DNA of 64,000 bases from Oryzias latipes. Taxonomy: Eukaryota > Chordata > Actinopteri > Beloniformes > Adrianichthyidae. Location of the stretch: NCBI RefSeq assembly GCF_002234675.1, contig NC_019862.2:18995514-19059513 (forward strand), given 5' to 3'. The position numbers and the translations under genes were made by a program. The notes under the pieces are model-generated. The model was not told the origin of the DNA and made no database searches. It was given only the letters and a program-made list of their open reading frames with translations. This document shows positions 31,113-43,572 of this stretch, piece after piece (position 1 is the stretch's first letter; every line of letters starts with the position of its first letter).

Positions 31113-32063
31113 TCAGTGGCCTCCTTTGACTGGACCTTTGCCGTGTTGAGATGTTTTACCCGTGTGTGGAAACACTGGCTCCTGAGGCTGCCGTGGTTCT
31201 GTTGGGGTGTAGCGGAACTGACTGAACAGCAGCCGCTTCTGGTTGTAGCGAGAACGAGACTTTGAAGCGTACACCTGATCCTCCTCACTCACTGGGGTGA
31301 AGACGGGCTCGTCCTCATCCTCGCCATCAGATGAAGATCCCCAGCTCTCCTGCTCAGCCCCTCCAGACTGACTGCTCTGTGCACCGTACTGCTGAGAGCC
31401 AGAGAAACTGTGGGCTCCCCCAGCAGTGTAGGGGCCACTGTAGCTGCCATAAGTGCTGGATTGTCCTGTAGGTTTCTGATGGGATGGCTTGGATGGTTCC
31501 TGTCCAGAGGACATTGCAGTATACCATGTGGCCTCAGAGCTGCCACTGTCTGAAGGACCTGGAAGTAATCATTTTAGTTTTAAGCAGTCATCAGGAAACA
31601 GATCTGCTGTGATCCATAGTCAGTAAATGTTTGCGTAATTATCTGATCTCTGGTTGTGATTTATATTTAAAAATGTTCCCACCTCCAGCAGTGTTGCTGC
31701 CGTAAGACCAGGGAAAACTGCTGTAACTGTCCAGACCACCAGCTTGCTCAGAGGTTCCCTCATAGACTGGCTTTGATGGAGCTTGTCCAGAATATGAGCG
31801 TGGAAGCCACATGGGAGAAGGAACACCACTGCCTGAGGAGAAATGGTTCCATGTTAGAAGTTTTCGTCAAAAAATCCTGTACTTTGAATAAAGAAATCTT
31901 ACCTCCTTGTTGAGGAAAGCAGCTGATGCTTCCAATGAACAGACAGGAAATCCACAACACCCTGCAAAGTGACAAAGCAAATTTACATGTTTTCTCAATT
32001 CAGCAATCCTCTTGAAATGGAAGAACCATATGAACAAGTTAAAGCCCAAACTACTAACCACAT
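31113..32063 (-). CDS. Secreted Ser/Gly/Tyr-rich protein, family copy 6 (complete, inverted)
   Basis: On the minus strand the exons are 32063-32059 (ATGTG), 31961-31903, 31832-31683 and 31558-31113, with GT-AG introns. The total is 660 nt, 219 aa. The chain begins MWVLWISCLFIGSISC and ends KGGH rather than KGGY. GSGVPSP in exon 3 and ESWGSSSD in exon 4 are shared with copy 2, whereas KGGH is shared with pseudogene copy 3. The promoter block with TTAAAAG (32127-32133) is the same as for copies 2 and 5. It is the only inverted member and lies 5 kb from copy 5, beyond the Tc1 element. Function unknown. Confidence 0.85.
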
Positions 32064-32195
32064 TATGCAGCAGTTTACTGGACTGATGTAACTCAAAGCT
32101 CAGTGACATTTTTAGAATAGGAGCTGCTTTTAAGAGATTATTCAACCTGAAGTTGATTGTTGAGTGGAATCAGCTGCAACCGATTTAGTCTTCTC
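32064..32195 (-). promoter_or_regulatory. Conserved promoter and 5' UTR of copy 6
   Basis: Nearly identical, in inverse orientation, to 4675-4800 and 24955-25076. TATA-like TTAAAAG at 32127-32133 and CAGCTGATTCCACTCAACAA further upstream. Confidence 0.5.
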
Positions 32196-32289
32196 CATGG
32201 TGACAATGGAAAAAATAAATGTTTAACACAAAAAATTATTAACACAAATATTTAATTTTCTGGTTGATGGTATTAATTCATTTTTGGGG

Positions 32290-33010
32290 TTTTTGTTTAT
32301 TGAACAAACTCCCAAATGTCATCTTAGCAGCATTATTAGCAGGAATTAGCAGAAGACAACACATTACTCCTGTGTTAGTTTCACTTCAGTGGCTCCCAGT
32401 TGAATCTAGAGTCAAGTTCAAAATCCCCCTGCAAACCTATAAGACCTTAAATCGTATATCCCCATCCTATCTATATTAAAGATCTCTACCAAAGTCTATT
32501 ACCAACCAAACACAACACTTTGCTGACAACATGCTGGACTGCTTGTCGTTCCCAGAATTTCTAAAGTTGGAGGTAGAGGGAGCCAGTTTAGCTCGTGCTG
32601 GTTTATGGCGCCTTCAGTCCGTGACACCAGGGTTCAAATCCGGGCTGCTCCATATTCCCTTATCTACTCCTGTGCAGGTCGCAAGCCTGGACATATTGAG
32701 AGGGTTGCGTCAGGAAGGGTATCCAGCGTAAAACGTTGCCAGGTTTACCATGCAACTCGTTCACATGAGGAAGGATGATTCGCTGTGGCAACCTCTGGTG
32801 GGAAAAGCCAAAAGAGAATGATGACAGTTGGAGGTAGAGCCTTTAGCCACCCAGCCCTTGTCTTATGGAGTAAGCTCTCAGCTCATGTTAGAGAGGCAGA
32901 CACCGTTTCTATATTCAAAGTTAGGCTTAAAACATTCTTTTTGGACAGGCTTGTTGCCAGACTAGCTAATAATCAGAGAATATTGAACTTACTATTAAGA
33001 TGTTTGAATT
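32290..33010 (+). pseudogene. L2/CR1-like LINE, C-terminal fragment, split by a SINE
   Basis: Before the SINE the frame reads ITPVLVSLQWLPVESRVKFK, then LQTYKTLNRISPSYL. After it come LWSKLSAHVREADTVSIFKV and RLKTFFL. These are typical of the end of ORF2 of L2/CR1-type elements. The 5' part is missing. Confidence 0.75.
32579..32825 (+). repeat. tRNA-derived SINE with 14-bp target duplication
   Basis: AGTTGGAGGTAGAG occurs at 32565-32578 and 32826-32839, flanking the SINE. The head carries TAGCTCGTGCTGG and GGTTCAAATCC; the tail includes GCGTCAGGAAGGGTATCC and GCTGTGGCAACC. A related copy is at 50700-51000. Confidence 0.9.
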
Positions 33011-33827
33011 AAACTCAATAACAAGAAAAATTAGCTGTTTGTAGGCTTCTAGACGTTTGAAACTGGGAGAAAGTATGGTGCACCAGGGTCCTGTCCTCTA
33101 TCCTCACCTACTTCTCCTCTGCTGTCCTCTAATCTTGATCATTTATTCATCATTTGGTCCTCCATGCCTCCGTTTGGTGCAGTGCAATTCATGCATTGTC
33201 CCCCTTTCCCACTCCCCTCCAGGGGAGATGTAGGCAAACGCTCAACTGCAGCGAGACTGAAGGAGAACAGGAAATTGGAGTTGTCCTTAACATTCAATTT
33301 AGTATTAATATGCCTCTCCTCTTTAGTATGATCTGTGTTATTATATCTTTTATATTTATTTTAATGTTTTGTGATGTATGTACCGGTACATTTTTTTCAT
33401 CAATAGGTATTTTAAATATTTTAATTGATCACTCAACTACAAAAACCGTCAGGACACGTTTCCCATAATGCATTGTTTTGTAGTCATTCGGACGGCTTGC
33501 AGTCAGTGGAGTACTAAATTTGCAGCTGCATTAGCTTAGGTAGGTGCCTTGCTCCCGCCCCTCACTCGTGATATTTATACGATGATTGAGAGGCGATGTT
33601 GGAGCAATAACATACGTCACACACCAGGTGATCTGCGCAACGTTGCGTCCACCTGGGTGATCTCAAACACGCTTATTGCCCATCTTGGCTGCACATATTT
33701 GGTGTTGCAAGCATGACTTTCCATCCATTTTTGAGCCTTTCTCTGATCTCAGGTATTGGTATCGAATGTTCTGATCTTCAGTGAACACCGCCCGTTCTTT
33801 TACAAACCACATTTTGAATTCAATATG
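33010..33827. other. Spacer without recognised gene
   Basis: Contains a perfect 12-bp palindrome CGCAACGTTGCG at 33636-33647 and little else I can name. Confidence 0.4.
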
Positions 33828-33960
33828 AAATTAAAGCTACAAGTAGCATTTATCGGGCCCGAGCACGTGCCACCGCCTGGCACGAGCGACCGCCCCGTGA
33901 GCAACGCCCTGCTCGAGCCATTCTCATTGTTTTTTCTTGTCCATTCTGGAGCTCCAAGCT
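33828..33960 (+). repeat. Repeat module ATTAAAGCTACAAGTAGCAT..., first copy
   Basis: ATTAAAGCTACAAGTAGCAT followed by CGGGCCCGAGCACGTG recurs at 38527-38665, directly after the 1.1-kb tandem repeat. Such a module commonly adjoins that tandem repeat family in fish (memory-based). Confidence 0.75.
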
Positions 33961-34367
33961 AATGTTAATATGACAGCAGCCTGTGGGGGGGGGGGGGGGG
34001 GTAGACTGCAATCTGTTGCCTTAAAGGACAAAGACTTATGCATATAGCATTAAAAAAATTCTTAAATCTAAGCCTCGTTTAGGCCTGCTCATTTTCTCAT
34101 CAAGTAGAAGAAGGTTTTATCAGATTAAGAAACAAGCAATGATAATTGCTATCACTGTCCCTAAGGATGAGAACAATAGAACTCATTCAATTTCCACTAC
34201 AATGTCTAGATGAGTGTCAGCTATGTCTGATAACTTGGCCAATTAGCTGGACCGGGATCTTGCAAAGTGCAGGTGGTTAACGTCCAGTGTGATGAGTCTG
34301 TGGACGGCAACAGTACAGCATAGCTTTTGGTTTCCACAAGAGAAGAACTCCTGACACATCTGCCCTA

Positions 34368-34820
34368 ACAGACAACTACAAGAGGAGTTGAAATGTATAA
34401 CATGGTGAAGGAGTTTTTGTGCAGAAAAAGGTACCATTAGAAAAGCTGGTAGCCATACCTTCAGACGGGGCTCCTGCTATGATTGACCGACAAACAGGTT
34501 TCATCACTCACTGTAAAGCTGACCCAGACTTTCCAAAATGTCTGCATTACTGCTGCGTCATTCACCAGTAGGCCTTATGTGCAGAAGTGATTGGCTCTGG
34601 ACACATAATGACTCCTATTGTGAAAAGCATAAAAAACCTCAGCTGCAAAGCAAAACAGAACAGGATTTTAAAGGTGCTATTGGTGGAGATATCTGCTGAA
34701 TATGGTGAATATGAATATGGTGAATCTGAACTTGTATTCTTGACTGACATTACTGGAAAACTAAACCACTTGATCTGCGAGCTGCAAGACATTGGCAAAA
34801 CTATATTTTTTTATTGACCA
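34368..34820 (+). pseudogene. hAT-type transposase relic
   Basis: From 34430 the frame reads PLEKLVAIPSDGAPAMIDRQ, then FPKCLHYCCVIHQ-stop-ALCAEV, then GHIMTPIVKSIKNL and LNHLICELQDIGKTIF. The DGAPAM segment and the CxIHQ-x-ALC motif are those of hAT-superfamily transposases and their ZBED/GTF2IRD2-like relatives. The stop in the middle and frame losses before 34430 show it is dead. Its first 94 bp (34368-34461) recur at 38689-38782 at the edge of the assembly gap. Confidence 0.8.
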
Positions 34821-35039
34821 GCCTGCCTGAGCCAGTGTTTTTCTTGTAGGGATCTTTTCTGCCAGGGCTTGCCGGCTTGGTCAGTGGATGTTGCTGCAGT
34901 TGTCTCCCTTGCTGGGACAGCTGGAGTTAAACATAGCAGCCTCATGGCTGTGAAGTGGACCCCGTTGCTGTCCCAGTCTGGATGGGCACTGTGGTGATGT
35001 TCCAATGTTCAGGCTGGCTCCTGGTATGAAGAGATTCCC

Positions 35040-36190
35040 AATTACCATTTCCTAACCGCAGAGCCAAGGATGTGTTTACATGTTTAGGTCAAAAATGTGA
35101 TGAACAGCTTCATGTTGTCTATTGATGTAAGTTTAAACCTAAACATGCCACCCTGTTACTATTCCAGTTGATGTGGTTCTCCATCTGTGTCTAGTTGATA
35201 AAAAGCATTTTTTTATATTTAGAGCTCTAAGCAAACAAACAGTTGTCTATATAAGAGCTTTTACAATTGTGCACTTTTAGCAGGTCTCCGAATACATGTG
35301 ACCAATGTATAATGGATTTTCACAGACTTTGTTTAAAACTGAAGGTGACAGAGACTTTGGAGAAGTGGCTACATTATTCTGGACTTCTTTGTTTCATCCA
35401 CAGAAGAGTAAAATATGTGATTGATTTTGAAAAGCTGCTGAAAAATGTATCTTTTTAAAATTGCAATTCCTAATTTGGGTTTTACATTTTGTGTTCCATT
35501 TTTTGTGATTTTATTAGAAAGATTTGTTATTTCTTTGGTGTTTAAAGGTGGTGCATATTGTATATATGCAATCTTCTTAGAGACATTTGCTATATGTTGT
35601 GTTTGTTGTCGTTGTAGTTTAATTTCATTGGATGTATAGAAAGGAAATGAAAAGAAGTTGCAGCATTGATTAAAAAAGCATAAAAGAGACATTTACTGTC
35701 TGATGTTACATCTGTAGGAGTGTACTGAGGCTGGGTTTTGTTTTGGAGCACATTCATATGTTTTGTTTGTAAAAAAAAAAAAGATAAAATATAAAGTTAA
35801 TTGTATTTTGGATGAATAAAAAAGCAATGATTAGTGCTACGGATGACGGAAATTGCTGTATTTTAGTGTTGAACTAGGCTTTCTAACTGTTCTACTTTCT
35901 GTCTGCCACTCCTGGCTAATTTACATGTGAGCACACAGCCGGGGGTTGGGGGGGGGCTAACTCCACTCCTGCAGCAGGGGAGACTGATGAAAAGCTTGAG
36001 GATGTAAGATTGAATAAATAAAATCCTAGAGTTGACCAGTTCATTTTATAAATGTAAATATTTTTTATTTTGGTGCTGATAAACTAAACAGAAGTTATAA
36101 TAAAAATATTTGCTTAAGTCAAAATGTCCAAAAATTTGCTTTCAGCACAATAGGGTGATTAAGGTGGTTAAATGTTTCTCGTACGTATAG
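35040..36190. other. AT-rich spacer
   Basis: No gene or recognised repeat. A G-run lies near 35940. Confidence 0.45.
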
Positions 36191-36194
36191 TGCT

Positions 36195-38520
36195 GCTTCT
36201 CAAACGTGGGGCTTTGTAAGACGCATCTAATTCTGAAATCTCAGCTTCCTGAGACAAACGGCTGATTTCCTATCAAGCTTTTTCTATGACTGCAACACAA
36301 TCGACCACTTCCTGTTTGGCAGTGCCTTACGCAGGCACCGTCAGATGTGCAGCCATGAAACTTTAGATGATGAGAGAGGACCCTTCTGAGTATCTCCAGT
36401 TTTAATTTCATGCACATCAGACAAAGCGCAGAGGAAATACAGGGCAGAACGTGCCCTATGCAATAACTAGGAGGCGCTATAGAGCTCGTCCAAAGTTGTC
36501 ATATCCATGGGTTCAGAATGGAAGCTTCATCATATCCGTTGAAATTCAGTAAGATTGGACAAGGAATGTGCACGTGAGAGCAACATTTGTGCATGGCGAG
36601 ACGCCCAACTTTGCCGCTCTGTCACGACCACACCCCTGCGTTGAAAGATATGGTTTTTTATCAGAATAAACTTCAATTGCTTTTCAACAGGTGGACGTCA
36701 TTTTGAGGTGTGTTTGCTCATCCTACTTGGAGCATTGATGCTCCAAGTAAAACATGTCATTTCCTGTTGCCAACAGGTGGCGCTACACCTGTTTCGGATA
36801 TTTCCACTGCAGATGTGTTCAGAGTCAGACTACAATCATGCACAACAAATTTGGATCAGATTAGAATATTTATGGCTGAGTAATGGCCATTTTTCTTTTC
36901 ATGGCGTGATTTCGAAATGACCTCAAATTTTGACGCGCCGCCACGTTCACAAACAACCGTAAAAACTTTAAAGCTTCGCAATTTAGGATCGGACATGTGT
37001 TTAGTTTACAAAACCAAAGTTTGGAGTCATTGTTCAAAAATCTCTAGGAGGAGTTCGTTCTAGAACGAGGCCTGCAAATGACCAAAATTCAGCAAAAATG
37101 ACATATTGACACCAATATAGCAGACTTCCTGTGCAACTGACAGCTTGGTACCACGAGACTTTTTTGTAGGTCTCCATCTGATGAACATGTCCTGTAAAAA
37201 TCAAGCTTGTATGTTAAAGAACATGGCGGGGCTCTCAAAAACAAACATGGTAGGTGGCGCTATTGAGCCGTTTTTGTTCACCCATGCAAGTGCTGTATAT
37301 CTAAGTTGGAAATATGTAAGAGGCATCTCATTCTGAAATCTCAGCCTTGTGATACAAACGGCTGATTTTTTATGAATTTTTAATTATCTGACTGCAACGC
37401 AATCAACCACTTCCTGTTTGGTGGTGGCTTGCGAAGGCACCGTCAGGTGTACACCCATGAAACTTTAGACGATGAGAGAAGACCCTTGTGAGTATCTCCT
37501 GTTGTAATTTTATGAATGTCGGACAAAGCACAGAGAAAAGATAGGTCAGAATGTGACATAAAATGTATTTGTCAATATCTAGGTGGCGCTATGGAGCTCG
37601 TCCAAGATTGTCATATCCATGGGTTCAGAATGGAAGCCTCATCACCTCTATTGAATTTCAGTGAGATTGGACAAGGAATGTGCACGTGAGAGCAACTTTT
37701 GTGTGCATGGCGAGACGCCCAACTTCGCCGCTCTGTCACGACCACACCCCTGCATTGAAAGTTATGGCTTTTTATCAGAGTAAACTTCAATGGCTTTTTA
37801 ACAGGTGGACATCATTTTGAGGTGTGTCGGCTCATCCTACTTGGAGCAGTGATGCTCCAAGTAAAACATGTCATTTCCTTTTGCCAGCAGGTGGCGCTAC
37901 ACCTGTTCTGGATTTTTCCACTTCTGATGTGGTCAAAGTCAGACTACAATCATGCATATCAATTTTGGATCAGATTGGATTTTGCATGGCTGAGTAATGG
38001 CCATTTTTCTTTTCATGGCGTGTTTTCAAAATGACCTCCATTTTCGGCGCGCCGCCACGGTTACAAACAACCGTAAAAACTTAAAAGCTTCGCAATTTAA
38101 CATCGGACATGTGTCTAGTTTACAAAACCAAAGTTTGGAGTCATTACTCCAAAATCTCTAGGAGGAGTTCGTTCTAGAGCGAGGCCTGCAAATGTCCAAA
38201 ATGAAGCAAAAATGACATATTGACCTCAATATATCAGACTTCCTGTGCGAGTGACAGGTGGGTCCTTTCAGACTTTTTTGTAGGTCTCCATCTGAAGAAC
38301 ATGCCCTTTAAAAATCAAGCTTGTACGTTGAAGCCTATGCGGGGCGTCGGGACAAAAGTCACTGTAGGTGGCGCTATCGAGCCGTTTTTGTGCGCCCATG
38401 CCAATCTCCTACAAAATACGAAATTTTTCGCGACTCTTGATGTGTGTGCCAAATTTGGTGAGTTTTGGGGTATGTTAAAGGCCTCAAAAAGGCGAATCTT
38501 CCGGTAGAATAATAATAATA
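36195..38520 (+). repeat. Tandem repeat of about 1.1 kb, two units
   Basis: Landmarks recur with a spacing of about 1100-1114 bp: ATTCTGAAATCTCAGC (36230/37330), CATATCCATGGGTTCAGAAT (about 36500/37612), AGGTGGCGCTACACCTGTT (36775/37889) and GACTTCCTGTGC (about 37125/38228). The array ends in an (AAT)n tract followed by the ATTAAAGCTACAAG module. Confidence 0.9.
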
Positions 38521-38526
38521 ATAATA

Positions 38527-38782
38527 ATTAAAGCTACAAGTAGCATTTAGCGGGCCCGAGCACGTGCGACCGCCTGGCATGGGCGACCGCCCCAAGAACA
38601 ACGCCCTGCTCGAACCGTTTGGCTTCAGTCTTCCTTCTGGTTTCTGGAGCTGCAAGCTACATTTAACATGATTGACACAACTGCCCTAACAGACAACTAC
38701 AAGAGGAGTTTTAATGTATAACACGGTGAAGGAGTTTTTGTGCAGAAAAAGGTACCATTAGAAAAGTTGGTAGCCATACCTG
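38527..38782 (+). repeat. Second copy of the ATTAAAGCTACAAG module and hAT segment, cut by the gap
   Basis: 38527-38665 repeats 33828-33960 and 38689-38782 repeats 34368-34461. About 400 bp that separate the two blocks in the first copy are missing here. The assembly gap begins within the hAT transposase relic. Confidence 0.85.
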
Positions 38783-39782
38783 NNNNNNNNNNNNNNNNNN
38801 NNNNNNNNNNNNNNNNNNNNNNNNNNNNNNNNNNNNNNNNNNNNNNNNNNNNNNNNNNNNNNNNNNNNNNNNNNNNNNNNNNNNNNNNNNNNNNNNNNNN
38901 NNNNNNNNNNNNNNNNNNNNNNNNNNNNNNNNNNNNNNNNNNNNNNNNNNNNNNNNNNNNNNNNNNNNNNNNNNNNNNNNNNNNNNNNNNNNNNNNNNNN
39001 NNNNNNNNNNNNNNNNNNNNNNNNNNNNNNNNNNNNNNNNNNNNNNNNNNNNNNNNNNNNNNNNNNNNNNNNNNNNNNNNNNNNNNNNNNNNNNNNNNNN
39101 NNNNNNNNNNNNNNNNNNNNNNNNNNNNNNNNNNNNNNNNNNNNNNNNNNNNNNNNNNNNNNNNNNNNNNNNNNNNNNNNNNNNNNNNNNNNNNNNNNNN
39201 NNNNNNNNNNNNNNNNNNNNNNNNNNNNNNNNNNNNNNNNNNNNNNNNNNNNNNNNNNNNNNNNNNNNNNNNNNNNNNNNNNNNNNNNNNNNNNNNNNNN
39301 NNNNNNNNNNNNNNNNNNNNNNNNNNNNNNNNNNNNNNNNNNNNNNNNNNNNNNNNNNNNNNNNNNNNNNNNNNNNNNNNNNNNNNNNNNNNNNNNNNNN
39401 NNNNNNNNNNNNNNNNNNNNNNNNNNNNNNNNNNNNNNNNNNNNNNNNNNNNNNNNNNNNNNNNNNNNNNNNNNNNNNNNNNNNNNNNNNNNNNNNNNNN
39501 NNNNNNNNNNNNNNNNNNNNNNNNNNNNNNNNNNNNNNNNNNNNNNNNNNNNNNNNNNNNNNNNNNNNNNNNNNNNNNNNNNNNNNNNNNNNNNNNNNNN
39601 NNNNNNNNNNNNNNNNNNNNNNNNNNNNNNNNNNNNNNNNNNNNNNNNNNNNNNNNNNNNNNNNNNNNNNNNNNNNNNNNNNNNNNNNNNNNNNNNNNNN
39701 NNNNNNNNNNNNNNNNNNNNNNNNNNNNNNNNNNNNNNNNNNNNNNNNNNNNNNNNNNNNNNNNNNNNNNNNNNNNNNNNNN
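38783..39782. other. Assembly gap of exactly 1000 N
   Basis: A run of 1000 N, which usually denotes a gap of unknown or estimated size. Frames running across it are artefacts. Confidence 1.
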
Positions 39783-39849
39783 TGTGATTAGATTTTTCAG
39801 TCATTTTTCCACAATCTTGTCATTCATCTAAATGTAAAATACTTTTGCT

Positions 39850-40095
39850 ACATGGTACAGTAGTTAGCAATTTCACATCACAGCACAACACTCTGGTTCA
39901 AATCCCAGCTGGTTCCTTTCAGAGTGGAGTTTTTGTGTTCTCCCCGTGCATGCGTGGGTTTTCTTTGAGCACTCCGGCTTCCTCCCACAGTCCAAAGACA
40001 TACTTTATTGTTTCATTGGTGATTCTGAATTTTGGGTGACTGCGTGGTTGTTTGTATCTGTGTGGGCCTGTGACAGACTGAAGAGAAGTCCAGGG
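39850..40095 (+). repeat. tRNA-derived SINE, diverged sense copy
   Basis: Head with TGGTACAGTAGTTAGCA and GGTTCAAATCCC. The body has the TTCTCCCCGTGCATGCGTGG header motif and TTCATTGGTGATTCT. Confidence 0.75.
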
Positions 40096-40889
40096 AGTAC
40101 ACATTCGCCTAAAACGAGCTGAGTAGGTGTTGACCTCAAAGTGAAAATAGCGGATACAGAAGTTTTGTTTTGATTTGTTTGCAATTTCTTTTTCAAGCAT
40201 TACAATAATGGAATAATGCAAAAAAACAAAAAAAAAAAAGATATGTCAAACCCATTTCAGACATCAAGTAGAAAATAAAGAAAATTTTCCGAAGCTGTCA
40301 AAGGTGATGCTATTTTCTTGACAGTTAATCACTCATAATCATAAATAGACATTGAAGCTAATTTATATAATCCACTCCTGAACTTTAATTTGGTTCTTCA
40401 GTGGTGTTTTTGGTCATCTGCCAACTTTATGTTAATCATTCACAGCTGTTTTCATTTCTGTTAATTGTCCTGCGCCTATATAAGTGTCTGGTTTTGAGTT
40501 GGGCATTGTCAGGTCAACTGCTTTGTCACCTTATTGTTAGAACATGAACAGAACCAGGAACTATAATTGACAAATCCGGAAGCACAATCCTCACAGGTCA
40601 TATCAGATCAAGTGCAGTTTTTATCGGGATGGATGGATGTTTCAATTCTGCAGCTGTTACGAAGAAAAGTAACTTAAATATAACTTAATATAGGAGTTAT
40701 GTTATGAGGTGTAATTCAAGGACAGCAATGTTGCAAGCAATGGGCTTACTTTTAAATTAGCAATGTTGTGTCGTGTTTTACTTTTTGGAACCAGCACAAC
40801 ACTGCATAACAGATGTGGATGGGGGAGTGGCCATGCCAATTATTGATGGACTAAAACCAAAAATGTTTTTATTTTTTTATGGTAAGTGG

Positions 40890-41105
40890 GGTAAACTATC
40901 TTGTTAGAAGGTCCAGAGTCCTTTACAGTCACAGTCCCATTCACCCACACACATTCACACACACTGCAGCCTATGACACTGGCGCTAACCTAGAACCACC
41001 AGGAGCACCAGTGTCTAGCCCAAGGATACTTTGACATATAGGCAGGCAGGGCGGCAACCAAACCTTCAGTGTTGCAATCAGAGGTTGACTATACCTCCAG
41101 AAGCT
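40890..41105 (-). repeat. Diverged SINE, antisense (family of 15395-15655)
   Basis: Landmarks TTTACAGTCACAGTCCCATTC, ACACTGGCGCTAACCT, GTGTCTAGCCCAAGGATACT and GGCGGCAACCAAACCTTCA are diverged forms of the better copy at 15395. Confidence 0.65.
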
Positions 41106-43560
41106 TGTTGTGATAAGAATGGGATGGTCTGCCAGCAGCCCCGACCTCAAACTAATTGAATATATGAGAGGTGTGAATGGGTTCGATTTTACACACTAAT
41201 CAGGCTTTTAAGTGTTACATAAAAGCAATTAACCTACCAAAATATTGTGTTTCTCTAAAATGAAATAGTCCAAAACATCAAACAAGAGTCAGTCGCAGAA
41301 TGGGATACAGGGAAATCATCTACCAAACACTGATTTCTTTTCTTTGGGTGCTCAGCTTTTAGCATTAAAGCTTGTTAAAATGCATCATAAGGTTTTTATT
41401 TGCCATAATGTCACATCAACATGCCATACAAATATAAGCTATTAGCAGGCAACTGCTTAGATTTGTGTATCCAGGTTTCTGCTCTTCCTAACAGGCAAAC
41501 GGCTTCTGTCTGACAGAATGAAAACAAAATCCTCACAGACTGATAAACTGTCCTAAAGCACAGTGTGACGTTGTGCTGCAGTTTTACTAAAAACAGACAC
41601 CCAAAACCACACAGTTAATTAAATCACTCCGCCAAATGTATTTAGGAGTGGCTCAATGATACCTGCAATAAATGAAATCAGCAGGAGCTCTTATTGGCAG
41701 ATGTTGCATAATAGGTAAATGGAGAAAATAAAAGGTTTTTCTTTCCTTTTTCTGCCTTTTATGACTCAGAATTTTGAATTATTATCAAAAGTGCCTATTT
41801 AATTAGGGTGACCATAATCTACGTGTTTTAGGCTTTTGGTGTGTGTAAAAGAAAATGTTAAATAGTTTAAATTTTAGATTTTAAAAGGCTGAATCTCTCC
41901 TAGAGGTAGAATCATTGGGTAATATCTTCTAAAGTCGCTCATGAGACAGCGATGACTTGTCACTTTCTCTTTGCCTGGGCACAATGCAGCCACAGTGCTG
42001 TCAGATATGACTGGAGTAAAGACCTAAATTACTTAAACACAGTGAAACATCAAAACACTTGGCTAATGAGAATGCTCACAGGTACAAAAGCACTATGAGG
42101 TCATTTTTCATGTGATTATACAGTAGCATTTAAATTCCCAGCTTCAAAAGCTCTGGTCCCTCCAGTAGTTCTCCATCTGGCAACCGCACAGCAAAGCAGC
42201 CAGTCACAATTAGTGTATGAATCGTTGGACTGACGAAAGTGAGCGTTTCATCTTGTTCGGCTGTCACTGTAATGTGAAATTTCCCCCCCTTTTAAAATGC
42301 CAACTTTAACTGGGGTTTTAGCTTGACGAGATGCTAATAAGCACAAGATGCCTTTTTGGGGGATTTTTGGATAAGCATTAGGCCCTGCATTTTCTCTGTG
42401 TCTCAACAACTTTGCTCTTCTTTCATGAGAGAAACAGTTGTTCTAATGGGAGCCAAAATGGGCCGATGGTTAATGCATGAGAGGATGTAGTTCTGGCTAA
42501 TGGCTGCTGCTAAGCACAAACCTGGGCTAGATGATGAGGAGCAATGAGGGGCCAAAAAGCAAGGAAGAAAACAGGGCAGTGGACAGCAGGAACGATTATG
42601 CTGGCTGGTTAAAAGATGAATTAAAACATTTTCGTTTTTTACCAAATCAAATTATTTTTGGCCAGTCTTGTTCAGACCTTTGATAGTAGCACAAGGGGAC
42701 ACAAATTTTCCATTTTTCAGACTCCCCTGCTCAGAGATTATCTTTGCTGTGGCTTAAGATCCATAGCTCCACTTTGTACCTGCAGCTCACAGCTTGATCT
42801 AAAATATCATAGAATCACTAGAGTTCTCTACTAACATCCACTATACAAGATTCTGGAAGAAACAAACCTCAAGAGCTCTCTGTTCTATGCTACCTTATTA
42901 ATAAGTCATGTTTTTTTTTTTTTTTTTTTTCAAAAGCAAAGCACTCCTGCCCTAATACGAAGTGCAAATCACATCAACAAATCACTCGACTCAAAAACAT
43001 TTTAAAGATAAAAACGAACATTTAAAAGGAAAAAAAAAAAACACAGCATTTTAATTTAGAAAACAAAACAGTATTTCAGAAGGCAAAACATAAAACCCAA
43101 AAACGAAAAATCAATTCAGAAAACAAGATTTTTCCTGAAAAATAAATGAAATGTTAAAAAAACAAAGATACATTTTGGAAAACAAATTGATTTCTAGATG
43201 ACACAAAGAAATGTAATGCGGAGTCTTTGTGCGCTAATGTCAATGGTTGCGTGGCTCACTCTATCAATTATTGTCATTTTCCAGGGAAGAATCAATTCTA
43301 TGATCTTATTTCTGGAGGTCAAGTTTCTAGACGCAAAGTTCCAGAAAAGTTTGTGCTGTGCCAGAAGAACAGATGCAGCTCTACATGGGACTACAAAGAA
43401 GACTAAAGTAATTTCACCATGCAGTATACAAGCAAATCACTATGATGGATTTAACAGCTTTAAGAGCAACATAATCATTAAAAAAATTCGAGATCAAGGT
43501 CAAATATTATTTAAATTTGAGATGAAAAGTCATTAAATTCTCGTCCTGTTCCATAAGCCT
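41106..43560. other. Non-coding stretch without recognised gene
   Basis: AT-rich, with A- and T-runs near 42910 and 43030. No exon or named repeat seen. Confidence 0.45.
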
Positions 43561-43572
43561 GATTGGTTTTAA

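Noticed and set aside
38740-39831. ORFs of 348-363 codons across the gap
   Set aside because: They consist almost wholly of N and carry no information.
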